From positions 50,741-114,740 of the forward strand of contig JAGBCV010000029.1 of NCBI GenBank assembly GCA_017937845.1: a stretch of DNA of 64,000 bases, written 5' to 3'. The notes beneath the pieces are model-generated. The model had not been told where the DNA came from, searched no databases, and worked only from the letters and a program-made list of their open reading frames with translations. Shown here piece by piece: positions 9,134 to 16,818 of this stretch. Every line of letters starts with the position of its first letter. Position 1 is the first letter of the stretch. A program made the position numbers and the translations under genes. Source of the stretch: Clostridia bacterium (GTDB lineage Bacteria > Bacillota > Clostridia > Oscillospirales > CAG-272).

Positions 9134-9733
9134 ATGAAACTGAATTTGCCCAATAAGCTGACCCTTCTCAGAATGCTCATGGTTCCATTCCTCATGGTTT
9201 TCATCACCTTTGATTTCGGACTTGGAGATCTGGCGTCCCGTCTGATCGCCGCCGCATTCTTCGGTCTTGCGTCCTTTACTGACTTCGTGGACGGACATCT
9301 CGCAAGAAAATACAATCTCGTCACCAACTTCGGTAAATTTATGGACCCGCTTGCAGATAAGCTCATGGTCTTCGTAGCGCTCATCTCTCTTTGCTACACC
9401 ACGGGCAGAGATGAAGGCGCATCGGTCTACGGCGTATGCCTTCTCGTTGCGACCGTCATCGTCATTTTCCGTGAGCTTGCCGTTACCTCCATGCGTATGG
9501 TCGTGACCAATACCGACGGTATCGTCATCGCGGCAAACTGGCTCGGTAAGGTCAAGACCTGCACACAGATCGCGGCGATCCTCGTTGCCATCATCGAACC
9601 CATCTTCCATTATGATCTCCTTGGCGGTCACGTGGCATCCTACGTGCTTCTCGCGGCAATGTCTGTTATGACCCTCTGGTCGGGATTTGCTTATTTCAAG
9701 AGCTACTGGAAATATATCAATCCTGCAAACTGA
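9134..9733 (+). CDS. pgsA: CDP-diacylglycerol--glycerol-3-phosphate 3-phosphatidyltransferase
   Basis: A 199-residue membrane enzyme making phosphatidylglycerophosphate, the first committed step to phosphatidylglycerol. The CDP-alcohol phosphotransferase motif is complete (DGHLAR..GKFMDPLADK with the conserved aspartates). Several hydrophobic segments span the protein. ATG 9134 has GGAGGTG 7 bases upstream. It is the last gene of the rimO-pgsA unit and is followed by a strong terminator. Confidence 0.94.
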   Translation: MKLNLPNKLTLLRMLMVPFLMVFITFDFGLGDLASRLIAAAFFGLASFTDFVDGHLARKYNLVTNFGKFMDPLADKLMVFVALISLCYTTGRDEGASVYGVCLLVATVIVIFRELAVTSMRMVVTNTDGIVIAANWLGKVKTCTQIAAILVAIIEPIFHYDLLGGHVASYVLLAAMSVMTLWSGFAYFKSYWKYINPAN

Positions 9734-9741
9734 TGATGAAA

Positions 9742-9767
9742 GCCCTGCCTTTTGGCAGGGTTTTTTC
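9742..9767 (+). terminator. terminator of rimO-pgsA
   Basis: CCCTGCC / GGCAGGG stem with a TTTT loop and a six-T tail. Confidence 0.9.
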
Positions 9768-9816
9768 TTGCCCATTTTTGAATTTGAGCTGAAAATAACA
9801 TAATTCAAAATACCCC

Positions 9817-9845
9817 TTGACATTTTGCCGATTTTAGTATACAAT
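9817..9845 (+). promoter_or_regulatory. SigmaA promoter of the DUF1292 gene
   Basis: TTGACA (9817-9822), 17 bases, TACAAT (9840-9845). Confidence 0.75.
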
Positions 9846-9904
9846 ATATGTATAGAAAGAAAGGCGGGAACAAAGCCCCGCAGACACAGAAAGGAATCTT
9901 TTCT

Positions 9905-10186
9905 ATGGCTGATGAAATTTTTGACGCGCAGGACCTCATTACCTTGACCGATGAAGAAGGCAATGAAGAGCAGTTTGAAGTGATCGCTTCCCTCGAGATC
10001 GACGGCGTTATGTACTACGCGCTCATGCCCGTTGCGGATAACGAAAACGGCGATTGCGTACTCCTCAAGCTCGAAATGGACGAAAACGGCGAGGAGATCC
10101 TCTCCACCATCGATGACGACGACGAATACGAACGTGTTGCCGACGCTTTCGATGACGAAGTTTTCTCCGAGATTGATTACGACTGA
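9905..10186 (+). CDS. DUF1292 protein, YrzB-like
   Basis: A 93-residue, very acidic protein (LTDEEGNEEQFEV.., then runs of Asp/Glu at the C-terminus) matching the DUF1292/YrzB family, whose members usually sit near RuvX/YqgF and YrzL in Firmicutes; those neighbours are absent here. The function is unknown. ATG 9905 is chosen because AAAGGA lies at the right distance, whereas an upstream ATG at 9848 overlaps the probable transcription start. It is monocistronic. Confidence 0.82.
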   Translation: MADEIFDAQDLITLTDEEGNEEQFEVIASLEIDGVMYYALMPVADNENGDCVLLKLEMDENGEEILSTIDDDDEYERVADAFDDEVFSEIDYD

Positions 10187-10308
10187 TATTCTGCGTATAA
10201 CTTTTATAAAATCTCATATAATAACCTCATGAGATGCAAGATTTGAAAAAATGCCTGCCCCTCTCGTGATATGTCAAAATTAAACCTACAACATTTTCTT
10301 GGAGCCTT

Positions 10309-10314
10309 TATAAT
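10309..10314 (+). promoter_or_regulatory. -10 box of the 10321 small RNA
   Basis: A perfect TATAAT at 10309-10314. The -35 region (CTACAA around 10286-10291) is weak. The predicted start is near 10321. Confidence 0.5.
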
Positions 10315-10320
10315 GATCCG

Positions 10321-10470
10321 GTATGGGGAATGCAGACCTCCCGCCCGTTCCTGTTTATCACGAACGGTGTCGGACGTTGGGAGCACAAACTGCTGGTGCG
10401 GGCACCACCCTTGCTTTTTGCAGGGCATTAATTATGACGTACACGGCTGGGTGGGTTATTTTTTTGCCGT
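10321..10470 (+). ncRNA. structured small RNA, possibly 6S-like
   Basis: About 150 bases with no plausible ORF but strong structure. The 5' segment ACCTCCCGCCCGT can close against the 3' segment ACGGCTGGGTGGGT. Between them lie the hairpins CCGTTC..GAACGG, GGTGC-GG-GCACC and CCCTTGC..GCAGGG. It follows a TATAAT box and ends in TATTTTTTT, so it looks like an independent transcript rather than a leader: the next gene is on the other strand. The region GCAGGGCATTAATTATGACG after a pyrimidine/purine hairpin reminded me of Firmicutes 6S RNA, but the multi-hairpin layout is not clearly the 6S bubble. Another conserved clostridial RNA is equally possible. Confidence 0.45.
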
Positions 10471-10479
10471 TTGAACGAA

Positions 10480-10533
10480 AAATCCGCGCCTTGAGGCATC
10501 TGCGATAAAGCAGGTGCTTCAAGGCGCGGATTT
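10480..10533. other. long near-perfect hairpin
   Basis: AAATCCGCGCCTTGA (10480-10494) pairs perfectly with TCAAGGCGCGGATTT (10519-10533); the stem continues with GGCATCTGC / GCAGGTGC around a GATAAA loop, giving well over 20 bp. On the minus strand it is followed by TTTTTCG, so it may be a back-up terminator for the minus-strand genes, or the 3' part of the small RNA locus. Confidence 0.6.
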
Positions 10534-10565
10534 GCTTATGTGAGGCTTTCCCCCGATTCCATAAC

Positions 10566-10592
10566 AAAAAAGCGGCGAAACGCCGCTTTTTT
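10566..10592. terminator. bidirectional terminator
   Basis: AGCGGCG-AAA-CGCCGCT flanked by A-runs and T-runs on both sides; ends the minus-strand lipoprotein gene and could stop + strand read-through. Confidence 0.9.
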
Positions 10593-10603
10593 GCTTTTAT
10601 GAC

Positions 10604-12205
10604 TTAGGATTTATTATCGGAAATTCCCTTGATGAAATTGTCGAAGGCACCGCCGGAGCTGGTAACGCTGTCTGCGCGCTTATCGACCCATTTTGTGAAG
10701 TTGTTCTTGCCTGCGTTGATCATCTGAGAAACTTCGCCTTCATATGTGTTCCAATAGAGATAACCGGGGTCATATGTACGGGAGTTCAAAATGATATCGA
10801 GCATTTCTGCGGAATCCGCATCGCCGCAATATTCATAAGAATACGTATCGATCCAAGCGCTGCGAACAATCTTCTGAGAATGTGCCGCGTAAAGCTCAAT
10901 GAATTTGCCCATCGTTTCAAGGTCAACGACGGAGGTGGGAACTGCATATGCGCTGAGGTGGTTGTCCACGTAGTGCGCGTAGTTTTCCTGTGTTTCGGAA
11001 TACTTGGGGTAGGGAACAAGACCGCAGGTAACGTCTGCGTCTTTCATTCTTCTGAGAACGTCCAAAACCTCGGAAGCAAAGAGAGCGTTGCCGCCTGTGA
11101 TGGCTTCACGAACGGCGGTATATCCGAGGGTCTCTGCCTGAGGAGTGCTCCAAACCTCGATGGCTTTATCGATGAGTGTCGTCCACTGGTTGGTGTCGGA
11201 TTTCGCTGTAAAGTCGAGAACGCCGTCCTTTGTGGTGATGATCTGAAGTCCCGTTGCGGCGTGCAAGCCGTGGGTCGCGTGTGTGGTTCTGACCCAACCG
11301 AGAATATCGCCTTCGGAGTAAGCAAACGACTGGTTACCGGAAACGTCCGTGCCTGCTTCTTTGACCATTTCTACGAAAATATCCATGGTCCATTTGCCAT
11401 CTCTTACGAGCTGATAGATATCATAGCCGAGCTTTTCTTCGATAGCGGTTTCATAAACGTTCTTATTGAAGAACATCGCGTGTGTGCAGCTGAATGCTGT
11501 GAGAGCAAAGTCACCGACCATCGTATACATGGTCTTGGTGCCGGAGCTGTTTTTGATGGTGTAGCTGTTGACATAGTTCTGATCCCACCAGCTATTGGAA
11601 AAGTCGATGCCGAGAGAGTAAAGGTTGTAGTTATTGCCGCTGGTTGCCGCGCCTTCGCCCGACATAAAGTAAGAATACATATCAATGGTCTGCTTGCCGC
11701 TGGTAACTTCCGCATTGACCAAAGAACCGGGAGATTCGGAGGAATTGACCTCGATCACGCAGTTATAGAGCTTTTCGATCGTTGCGTTTCTGTCGCGGAT
11801 TGAGGTACTGATGGAGTCTGTTTCGGTGGTGTAGATCTCGATATCGGTCGGGAAGCTTACGTCATCGGTCGTTCTGCCTGCGATAACGAAGGTTTCGCCT
11901 CGGAAATCGATGTTTTCAAAGCCTGCGAGTCTTGTGTAGCCGTCCCATTCGGTGATGATGGGCGTATCGGGCTCTGTTTCGGTGGTGTCGGTGGTTTCTA
12001 CGGGGGTATCCTCTCCACTTGTGGTCGTTTCGGAGGGGTTATCCTGTGCCGTTGTGTCTGTGGGGGTCTTTTCGCCTGTCGTGGTCTGAACGGGGTCAGC
12101 GGGCTTTTCGGTTGTCGTGTCAGCGGGCTGTTTATCGCAACCTGCGGTCAAACAAACGCCGAGAACCATGACAAAAGCGAGTGTCAAAGCCAAAAATCGT
12201 TTCAT
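10604..12205 (-). CDS. solute-binding lipoprotein, paralogue 1
   Basis: A 533-residue lipoprotein. ATG 12205 (AAGGAGA upstream) gives a clean signal peptide MKRFLALTLAFVMVLGV followed by a lipobox ending LTAGC. A Thr/Pro/Glu-rich linker of about 65 residues follows, then a folded domain starting FENIDFRGETFVIAG and ending near FIKGISDNKS. The domain resembles extracellular solute-binding proteins of the SBP family 1 type (SYFM..YNLYSLGIDFSNSWWDQNYV, YAVPTSVVDLETMGKFIELYA). The ligand is unknown and no permease or ATPase gene is nearby. It is the most divergent of three tandem paralogues and has its own SigmaA promoter. Confidence 0.8.
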   Translation of the reverse strand: MKRFLALTLAFVMVLGVCLTAGCDKQPADTTTEKPADPVQTTTGEKTPTDTTAQDNPSETTTSGEDTPVETTDTTETEPDTPIITEWDGYTRLAGFENIDFRGETFVIAGRTTDDVSFPTDIEIYTTETDSISTSIRDRNATIEKLYNCVIEVNSSESPGSLVNAEVTSGKQTIDMYSYFMSGEGAATSGNNYNLYSLGIDFSNSWWDQNYVNSYTIKNSSGTKTMYTMVGDFALTAFSCTHAMFFNKNVYETAIEEKLGYDIYQLVRDGKWTMDIFVEMVKEAGTDVSGNQSFAYSEGDILGWVRTTHATHGLHAATGLQIITTKDGVLDFTAKSDTNQWTTLIDKAIEVWSTPQAETLGYTAVREAITGGNALFASEVLDVLRRMKDADVTCGLVPYPKYSETQENYAHYVDNHLSAYAVPTSVVDLETMGKFIELYAAHSQKIVRSAWIDTYSYEYCGDADSAEMLDIILNSRTYDPGYLYWNTYEGEVSQMINAGKNNFTKWVDKRADSVTSSGGAFDNFIKGISDNKS

Positions 12206-12262
12206 GAGGATTCTCCTTTGTGGTATTTTGTGGCGAAATGCAGATTCGCCGATATTGAGGAC

Positions 12263-12291
12263 AGTATACCATATTTTTTTGTCGTTGTCAA
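12263..12291 (-). promoter_or_regulatory. SigmaA promoter of lipoprotein paralogue 1
   Basis: On the minus strand: TTGACA (12291-12286), 17-base spacer, TATACT (12268-12263). Confidence 0.85.
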
Positions 12292-12300
12292 GTATGCACA

Positions 12301-12330
12301 AAAAAGAAGCGACCGAAGTCGCTTCTTTTT
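12301..12330. terminator. terminator of lipoprotein paralogue 2
   Basis: A 13-bp perfect stem AAAAAGAAGCGAC / GTCGCTTCTTTTT with a CGAA loop; A/T runs make it bidirectional. Almost identical to the hairpin at 14094. Confidence 0.9.
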
Positions 12331-12348
12331 GATATCTGATACAAACGA

Positions 12349-13941
12349 TTAAGCCTTGTTATCGGAGATAGCCTTGATGTGGTTTTCGATGGAACCGCCG
12401 GGACCTGCGATGGAGTCGTATCTCTTATCGATGAGCTTGGTGATGTTATTCTTACCAGCGTCGATCTGCTGAGAGATTTCGCCTTCAAAGGAGGAGAAAA
12501 TGAGGTAACCGGGGTCATATGTACGGGTATTCAAGATGATATCGAGCATTTCGCCGGAATCTGCGTCGCCGCAGTATTCGTAAGCGTAAGCGTCGATCCA
12601 AGCCGGACGAACGATCGCGGTCGTGTGTGCAGCGTAAACGGTGAAGAAATCGCCGAGTTCTTCGATCTCAACAACGGAGGTGGGAACGCTGTATGTCATG
12701 AGGTGGTTGTCTACATAGTGCGCGTAGTTTTCCTGTGCGGTGCTGTACTTAGGATAAGGAACAAGACCGATGGGAGTGTCGGAATCTCGAACGGAAGCTT
12801 CTTCCAAGGTTGCAACAAGGTTGGAATAGAAAAGGGTATTGCCGGAAATGATAGCGGCGGTACCGTTGGAGTAACCGCAGTTATCGTGCTGAGGAAGCGC
12901 CCAAACCTCGATCGCCTTTTCGATGACGTTGGTCCATTCGCTCTTAGCGTTGGACATTGCAAAGGACATCGTGCCGTTTGTGGTGGTGATCATGGGAAGA
13001 CCAGAAGCTGCGTGCAAGCCGTGTGTTGCGTGAGTTGTGGTAGCCCAACCGATGATATCGCCTTCAGAGTAAGCGAAAGCCTGGTTACCGGAAACGTCTG
13101 TCGCGCCCTTCTTGACCATTTCGATGAAGATATCCATGGTCCATTCGCCGTCACGAACGAGCTGATAGATGTCATAGCCGAGATCCTGTGCGATGGTGGT
13201 TTCGTATACGTTCTTATTGAACATGATCGCGTGTGCAAGAGAAGAAGCGGAGAAGGAGAAGTCGCCAACGATGCTGTAAAGCGTATCAACGCCCGCGCTG
13301 TTTTTCACGGTGTTGGTTTTGACGTAGTTCTGATCCCACCAGTTCTGTGTGAAATCGATACCGAGAGAATAGAGGTTGTAGTTTGCGCCGCTGGTTGCCG
13401 CTGTGCCTACTGCGTATTTCTGAGAGAAGATATCGATGCTATGCTTACCGGAGGTAACCTCTGCGGAAACAAGACCTGCGGGGTTATCGGAGCCGTTTAC
13501 TTCGATGGTGCAGTTATAAAGATGTTCAACGTACTGATTTCTTTCTCTGACGGCAACGGCGATGGCGTCGGTGTCTTCGGAGTAGATTTCGCGGACGTTA
13601 TCGAAGCCGTCGGCGCAGCCTGTGTAACCTGCGATAACGAAGGTCTTGCCGCGGAAGTCAACGTCTTCGTAGCCGGGGAGTCTGCCTGTGCCGTCGAATA
13701 CTTCAGGCTCGATGGGAGCATCGGGCTCTTCTGTTGTCGTATCGATGGGGGTATCGGGTTCTGTTGTGGTGTCTGCGGGAGTTGCGGGGTTTTCTGTTGT
13801 GTTCTTGTCGCCTGTTGTGGTTTCCACAGAATCTGCGGGCTTTTTGGTAGTCGTGTCAGCGGGTTTTTCGTCACAACCGGCAAAAAGGCAAACGCTGAGA
13901 ACCATGACAAAGGCAAGGGTCAAAGCTAAAAATTTTTTCAT
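12349..13941 (-). CDS. solute-binding lipoprotein, paralogue 2
   Basis: A 530-residue lipoprotein with signal peptide MKKFLALTLAFVMVLSV and lipobox LFAGC, a Thr/Pro-rich linker to about residue 85, then the same solute-binding domain as its neighbours (GYEDVDFRGKTFVIAGYTG, IDFTQNWWDQNYV, HATHGLHAASGLPMITTT). ATG 13941 is preceded by AAGGAGCG; the open frame extends further upstream, but the signal peptide fixes the start. By eye it is highly similar along its whole length to paralogue 3 (12349 versus 14140) and clearly less so to paralogue 1. It is monocistronic with its own promoter and terminator. No transporter partner is seen. Confidence 0.82.
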   Translation of the reverse strand: MKKFLALTLAFVMVLSVCLFAGCDEKPADTTTKKPADSVETTTGDKNTTENPATPADTTTEPDTPIDTTTEEPDAPIEPEVFDGTGRLPGYEDVDFRGKTFVIAGYTGCADGFDNVREIYSEDTDAIAVAVRERNQYVEHLYNCTIEVNGSDNPAGLVSAEVTSGKHSIDIFSQKYAVGTAATSGANYNLYSLGIDFTQNWWDQNYVKTNTVKNSAGVDTLYSIVGDFSFSASSLAHAIMFNKNVYETTIAQDLGYDIYQLVRDGEWTMDIFIEMVKKGATDVSGNQAFAYSEGDIIGWATTTHATHGLHAASGLPMITTTNGTMSFAMSNAKSEWTNVIEKAIEVWALPQHDNCGYSNGTAAIISGNTLFYSNLVATLEEASVRDSDTPIGLVPYPKYSTAQENYAHYVDNHLMTYSVPTSVVEIEELGDFFTVYAAHTTAIVRPAWIDAYAYEYCGDADSGEMLDIILNTRTYDPGYLIFSSFEGEISQQIDAGKNNITKLIDKRYDSIAGPGGSIENHIKAISDNKA

Positions 13942-13992
13942 GGGACGCTCCTTTTGTTGTATTTTGCGGATCATATCCGCGTATGATATCAT

Positions 13993-14021
13993 AGTATAGC
14001 ATATTTTGGCGTTTTTGTCAA
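13993..14021 (-). promoter_or_regulatory. SigmaA promoter of lipoprotein paralogue 2
   Basis: Minus strand: TTGACA (14021-14016), 17 bases, TATACT (13998-13993). The same hexamers as paralogue 1. Confidence 0.85.
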
Positions 14022-14093
14022 GTAGGAGATGAAGGGTTGCGGGGCAACAAGGTGGTAGGGGTCGGCGCCCTTGTTTCATCTGAAAATTGACAA

Positions 14094-14123
14094 AAAAAGA
14101 AGCGACTGAAGTCGCTTCTTTTT
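14094..14123 (-). terminator. terminator of lipoprotein paralogue 3
   Basis: AAAAAGAAGCGAC / GTCGCTTCTTTTT stem with a TGAA loop, one loop base different from the hairpin at 12301, showing that the terminator was duplicated with the gene. Confidence 0.9.
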
Positions 14124-14139
14124 GCAATTCCAAAAGGAA

Positions 14140-15732
14140 TTAAGCCTTGTTATCGGAGATATCCTTGATGTGTTTTTCGATGGAACCGCCAGGGCCTGCG
14201 ATGGAGTCGTATCTCTTATCGATAAGCTTGGTAATGTTGTTCTTACCAGCGTTGATCTGCTGAGAGATTTCGCCTTCAAAGGAGGAGAAAATAAGGTAAC
14301 CGGGGTCGTAGGTACGGGTGTTAAGGATGATTTCGAGCATTTCGCCGGAATCTGCGTCGCCGCAGTATTCGTAAGCGTAAGCGTCAATCCAAGCCGGACG
14401 AACGATAGCGGTTGTGTGTGCAGCGTAAATGGTGAAGAAATCGCCGAGTTCTTCGATTTCAACAACGGAGGTAGGAACGCTGTATGTCATGAGGTGATTG
14501 TCTACGTAGTGAGCGTAGTTTTCCTGAGTGGTGCTGTACTTAGGATAAGGAACAAGACCAACTGCTGTGTCGGAGTCTCTGAGAGTAGATTCTTCGAGCT
14601 TGGAAATGATATCGGAGTAGAAGAGGGTGTTACCGGAAACGATAGCCTGCTGACCGCTGGAGTAACCGCAGTTATCGTGCTGAGGAAGTGCCCAAACGTC
14701 GATAGCCTTTTCGATGACGTTGGTCCATTCGCTCTTAGCGTTGGACATAGCGAAAGACATCGTACCGTTTGTGGTTGTGATCATGGGGAGACCGGAAGCA
14801 ACATGGAGACCGTGTGTTGCGTGAATTGTGGTAGCCCAACCGATGATATCGCCTTCAGAGTAAGCGAATGACTGGTTACCGGAAACGTCGTTACCAGCCT
14901 TCTGTACCATTTCAATGAACACGTCCATGGTCCACTTGCCGTCACGAACGAGCTGATAGATATCATAGCCGAGTTCCTGAGCGATAGCGGTTTCATAGAG
15001 GTTCTTATTGAACATGAGCGCGTGTGTAAGAGAAGATGCAGAGAATGCAAAGTCACCTACGATGCTGTAAAGGGTGTCGATACCAGCGCTATTCTTAACG
15101 GTGTTAGCCTTTACGTAGTTCTGATCCCACCAGTCCTGAGTGAAGTCGATACCGAGGGAGTAGAGGTTGTAGTTGTTACCGCTTGTTGCGGAGGTACCAA
15201 CTGCATATTTGTTTGAGTAGATGTCGATGGTGTGTTTACCGGAGGTAACTTCTGCGGAAACAAGACCACCGGGAGCATCGGAAGCGTTTACTTCGATGTT
15301 GCAGTTGTAACGGAGTTCGATGTACTGGTTTCTTTCCTTAACAGCGACTGCGATAGCGTCGGTGTCTTCGGAGTAGATTTCGCGGACGTTGTCGAAGCCG
15401 TCAGCGGAACCTGTGTAACCTGCGATAACGAAGGTCTTGCCACGGAAGTCAACGTCTTCGTAGCCGGGGAGCTTGGTTGTGCCATCCCATTCTTCGGGTT
15501 CGATAGGACCTTCGGGTTCGCCTGTTGTGGTTTCTGCGGGGTCGTCATTGTTAGTTGTGGTTTCTGTGCCGGGGTTGGTGGGCTCTGTTGTGGTCTTGTC
15601 GCCTGTAGTTGTTTCTACAGCGTCTGCGGGCTTTTTGGTGGTGGTTGCATCGGGTTCATCGTTACAGCCAGCAAAGAGGCAAACGCCAAGAACCATCGCC
15701 AGAGCCAAGACTGAAGCCAAGAGTCTTTTCAT
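14140..15732 (-). CDS. solute-binding lipoprotein, paralogue 3
   Basis: A 530-residue lipoprotein: signal peptide MKRLLASVLALAMVLGV, lipobox LFAGC, a Thr-rich linker (TTTKKPADAVETTTGDK..) to about residue 80, then the solute-binding domain (GYEDVDFRGKTFVIAG, SEWTNVIEKAIDVWALPQHDNCGYSS, YAHYVDNHLMTYSVPTSVVEIEELG). ATG 15732 follows AAAGGAGAA. Codon use is more strongly biased than in its neighbours, which suggests that this copy is highly expressed. It has the best promoter of the three. Ligand unknown; no ABC permease within the window. Confidence 0.83.
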   Translation of the reverse strand: MKRLLASVLALAMVLGVCLFAGCNDEPDATTTKKPADAVETTTGDKTTTEPTNPGTETTTNNDDPAETTTGEPEGPIEPEEWDGTTKLPGYEDVDFRGKTFVIAGYTGSADGFDNVREIYSEDTDAIAVAVKERNQYIELRYNCNIEVNASDAPGGLVSAEVTSGKHTIDIYSNKYAVGTSATSGNNYNLYSLGIDFTQDWWDQNYVKANTVKNSAGIDTLYSIVGDFAFSASSLTHALMFNKNLYETAIAQELGYDIYQLVRDGKWTMDVFIEMVQKAGNDVSGNQSFAYSEGDIIGWATTIHATHGLHVASGLPMITTTNGTMSFAMSNAKSEWTNVIEKAIDVWALPQHDNCGYSSGQQAIVSGNTLFYSDIISKLEESTLRDSDTAVGLVPYPKYSTTQENYAHYVDNHLMTYSVPTSVVEIEELGDFFTIYAAHTTAIVRPAWIDAYAYEYCGDADSGEMLEIILNTRTYDPGYLIFSSFEGEISQQINAGKNNITKLIDKRYDSIAGPGGSIEKHIKDISDNKA

Positions 15733-15804
15733 AGAAATTCTCCTTTTTGAAATAAATTTTTTCGCCTCAGGGGGACAAATATCCTCCCAAGTAGGTCTAA
15801 GTGT

Positions 15805-15833
15805 ATTATAACACCAAAAAATAATTTTGTCAA
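15805..15833 (-). promoter_or_regulatory. consensus SigmaA promoter of lipoprotein paralogue 3
   Basis: Minus strand: TTGACA (15833-15828), 17 bases, TATAAT (15810-15805); a perfect consensus match, leaving a leader of roughly 65 bases. Confidence 0.9.
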
Positions 15834-15979
15834 TAGTTATTGCATTTGTTGTATAATCTTTGTTTGTTTTTGTCGATACTCTACATATTTCATATGAGAT
15901 CGATGGGTGTATTCAAAATGCAACATATCATGTAGGGCGGCTTGCTTTCAAGCCGCCGTGGAAACGTATTTGCTTTAGC

Positions 15980-16411
15980 TCATTTCGTGCGGTTTCTTCC
16001 GCGCGCGCCCATGTCGCCGCCGAGTCCCGTGTCGCCGTTTGGCGCACCCATCTCTCCCGAGCCGTTCATGTCGCTGTCAAACATATCGCCGATGCCGCCG
16101 TTATCGCCGACTCCGCTTTCGGGAATGTTCGGCTCAATATCGGTGATGGGGTTATCGATATCGGGCAAGGTCATCTCGGGGTCGATGATATCCGAAGTTT
16201 CGGGGTTTGTGAGCAAAGGCTCGGTTTCGGTCGTCGTGTGCTCCTTGGTGGTCTCGTTTTTTGTGGTTTCCGTGGTGGAAAGCGTTGTCTGTGCGGTCGT
16301 TTCTCTCGGCGTGGTCCTTGCCGTGGTTTCGTCCGTCGTGCCGCAACCGTACGCCATGAGAAGACAGAGAAGTGCCGCGCCTGCAATCAAAACAGAAAGA
16401 TATTGTTTCAT
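15980..16411 (-). CDS. small Thr-rich lipoprotein of unknown function
   Basis: A 143-residue predicted lipoprotein. ATG 16411 (AAGGAGAA upstream) starts MKQYLSVLIAGAALLCLLMAYGC, a signal peptide with a lipobox. The rest is low complexity: a Thr/Glu-rich stretch (ETTARTTPRETTAQTT..), then Asp/Pro/Ile-rich and Gly/Asp/Asn-rich segments, ending GRNRTK. There is no recognisable fold. It could be a wall-spanning tether or a decayed member of the neighbouring lipoprotein set. Between it and 15833 lies a short hairpin repeat (around 15930-15960, GTAGGGCGGCTTG..CAAGCCGCC). Confidence 0.6.
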   Translation of the reverse strand: MKQYLSVLIAGAALLCLLMAYGCGTTDETTARTTPRETTAQTTLSTTETTKNETTKEHTTTETEPLLTNPETSDIIDPEMTLPDIDNPITDIEPNIPESGVGDNGGIGDMFDSDMNGSGEMGAPNGDTGLGGDMGARGRNRTK

Positions 16412-16562
16412 ATATTCTCCTTGTGATCCATTTTTATAATAGTGAGAATCGTCGTTTCGATTCAAGAATAGTGTGCTTCAAAATGCGGAAACTCAACGAA
16501 AATCTTTTTGGAATCGCAGGAAATATGATGTAAAAATGAAAATAAAACGTTGCATAAATAAA

Positions 16563-16682
16563 GCCGCCCCTGTGTAAGGGGAGGTGCCGAGGAACGAGGC
16601 GGAGGGGTTGGCGGGAGAACTTATAGATTTATGCGCCAATCCCTCAGTCGCTTCGCGCCAGCTCCCTTTACACAAGGGAGCC
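16563..16682. repeat. intergenic inverted repeat (CCCTTTACACAAGGG family)
   Basis: Arms CCCCTGTGTAAGGGGAGGTG and CAGCTCCCTTTACACAAGGG enclose CGGAGGGGTTGGCG..GCCAATCCCTC. A second good copy lies at 46862-46993 and degenerate relatives at 36043, 39785, 56613, 57550 and 60441. Non-coding. Confidence 0.8.
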
Positions 16683-16752
16683 TAACTAAAAATATCTTTT
16701 TCTACGAAATAACGAAGTCGATTTTTGAACTCCAACTTCATCGACACGTAAA

Positions 16753-16780
16753 AAACCGTGTCCCTTGCGGGACACGGTTT
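16753..16780 (-). terminator. terminator of the 16819 lipoprotein gene
   Basis: A perfect 12-bp stem AAACCGTGTCCC / GGGACACGGTTT with a TTGC loop; on the minus strand it is followed by TTTACG. Confidence 0.85.
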
Positions 16781-16818
16781 GAAATTCGATTTGAATTTGA
16801 ATAATTTAGATAACTAAA

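Noticed and set aside
7696..9384. 562-codon minus-strand frame opposite rimO/pgsA
   Set aside because: Crosses two real + strand genes and the gap between them; no start signal or motif.
12379..13929. 516-codon + strand frame opposite lipoprotein paralogue 2
   Set aside because: Shadow of a gene with biased codons; Cys/Gly/Val-rich product without motif.
14024..14090. Possible small gene between paralogue 2 promoter and paralogue 3 terminator
   Set aside because: Only a fragment of the GTAGGGG..GGCGCCC hairpin repeat is present; no ORF with a ribosome site.
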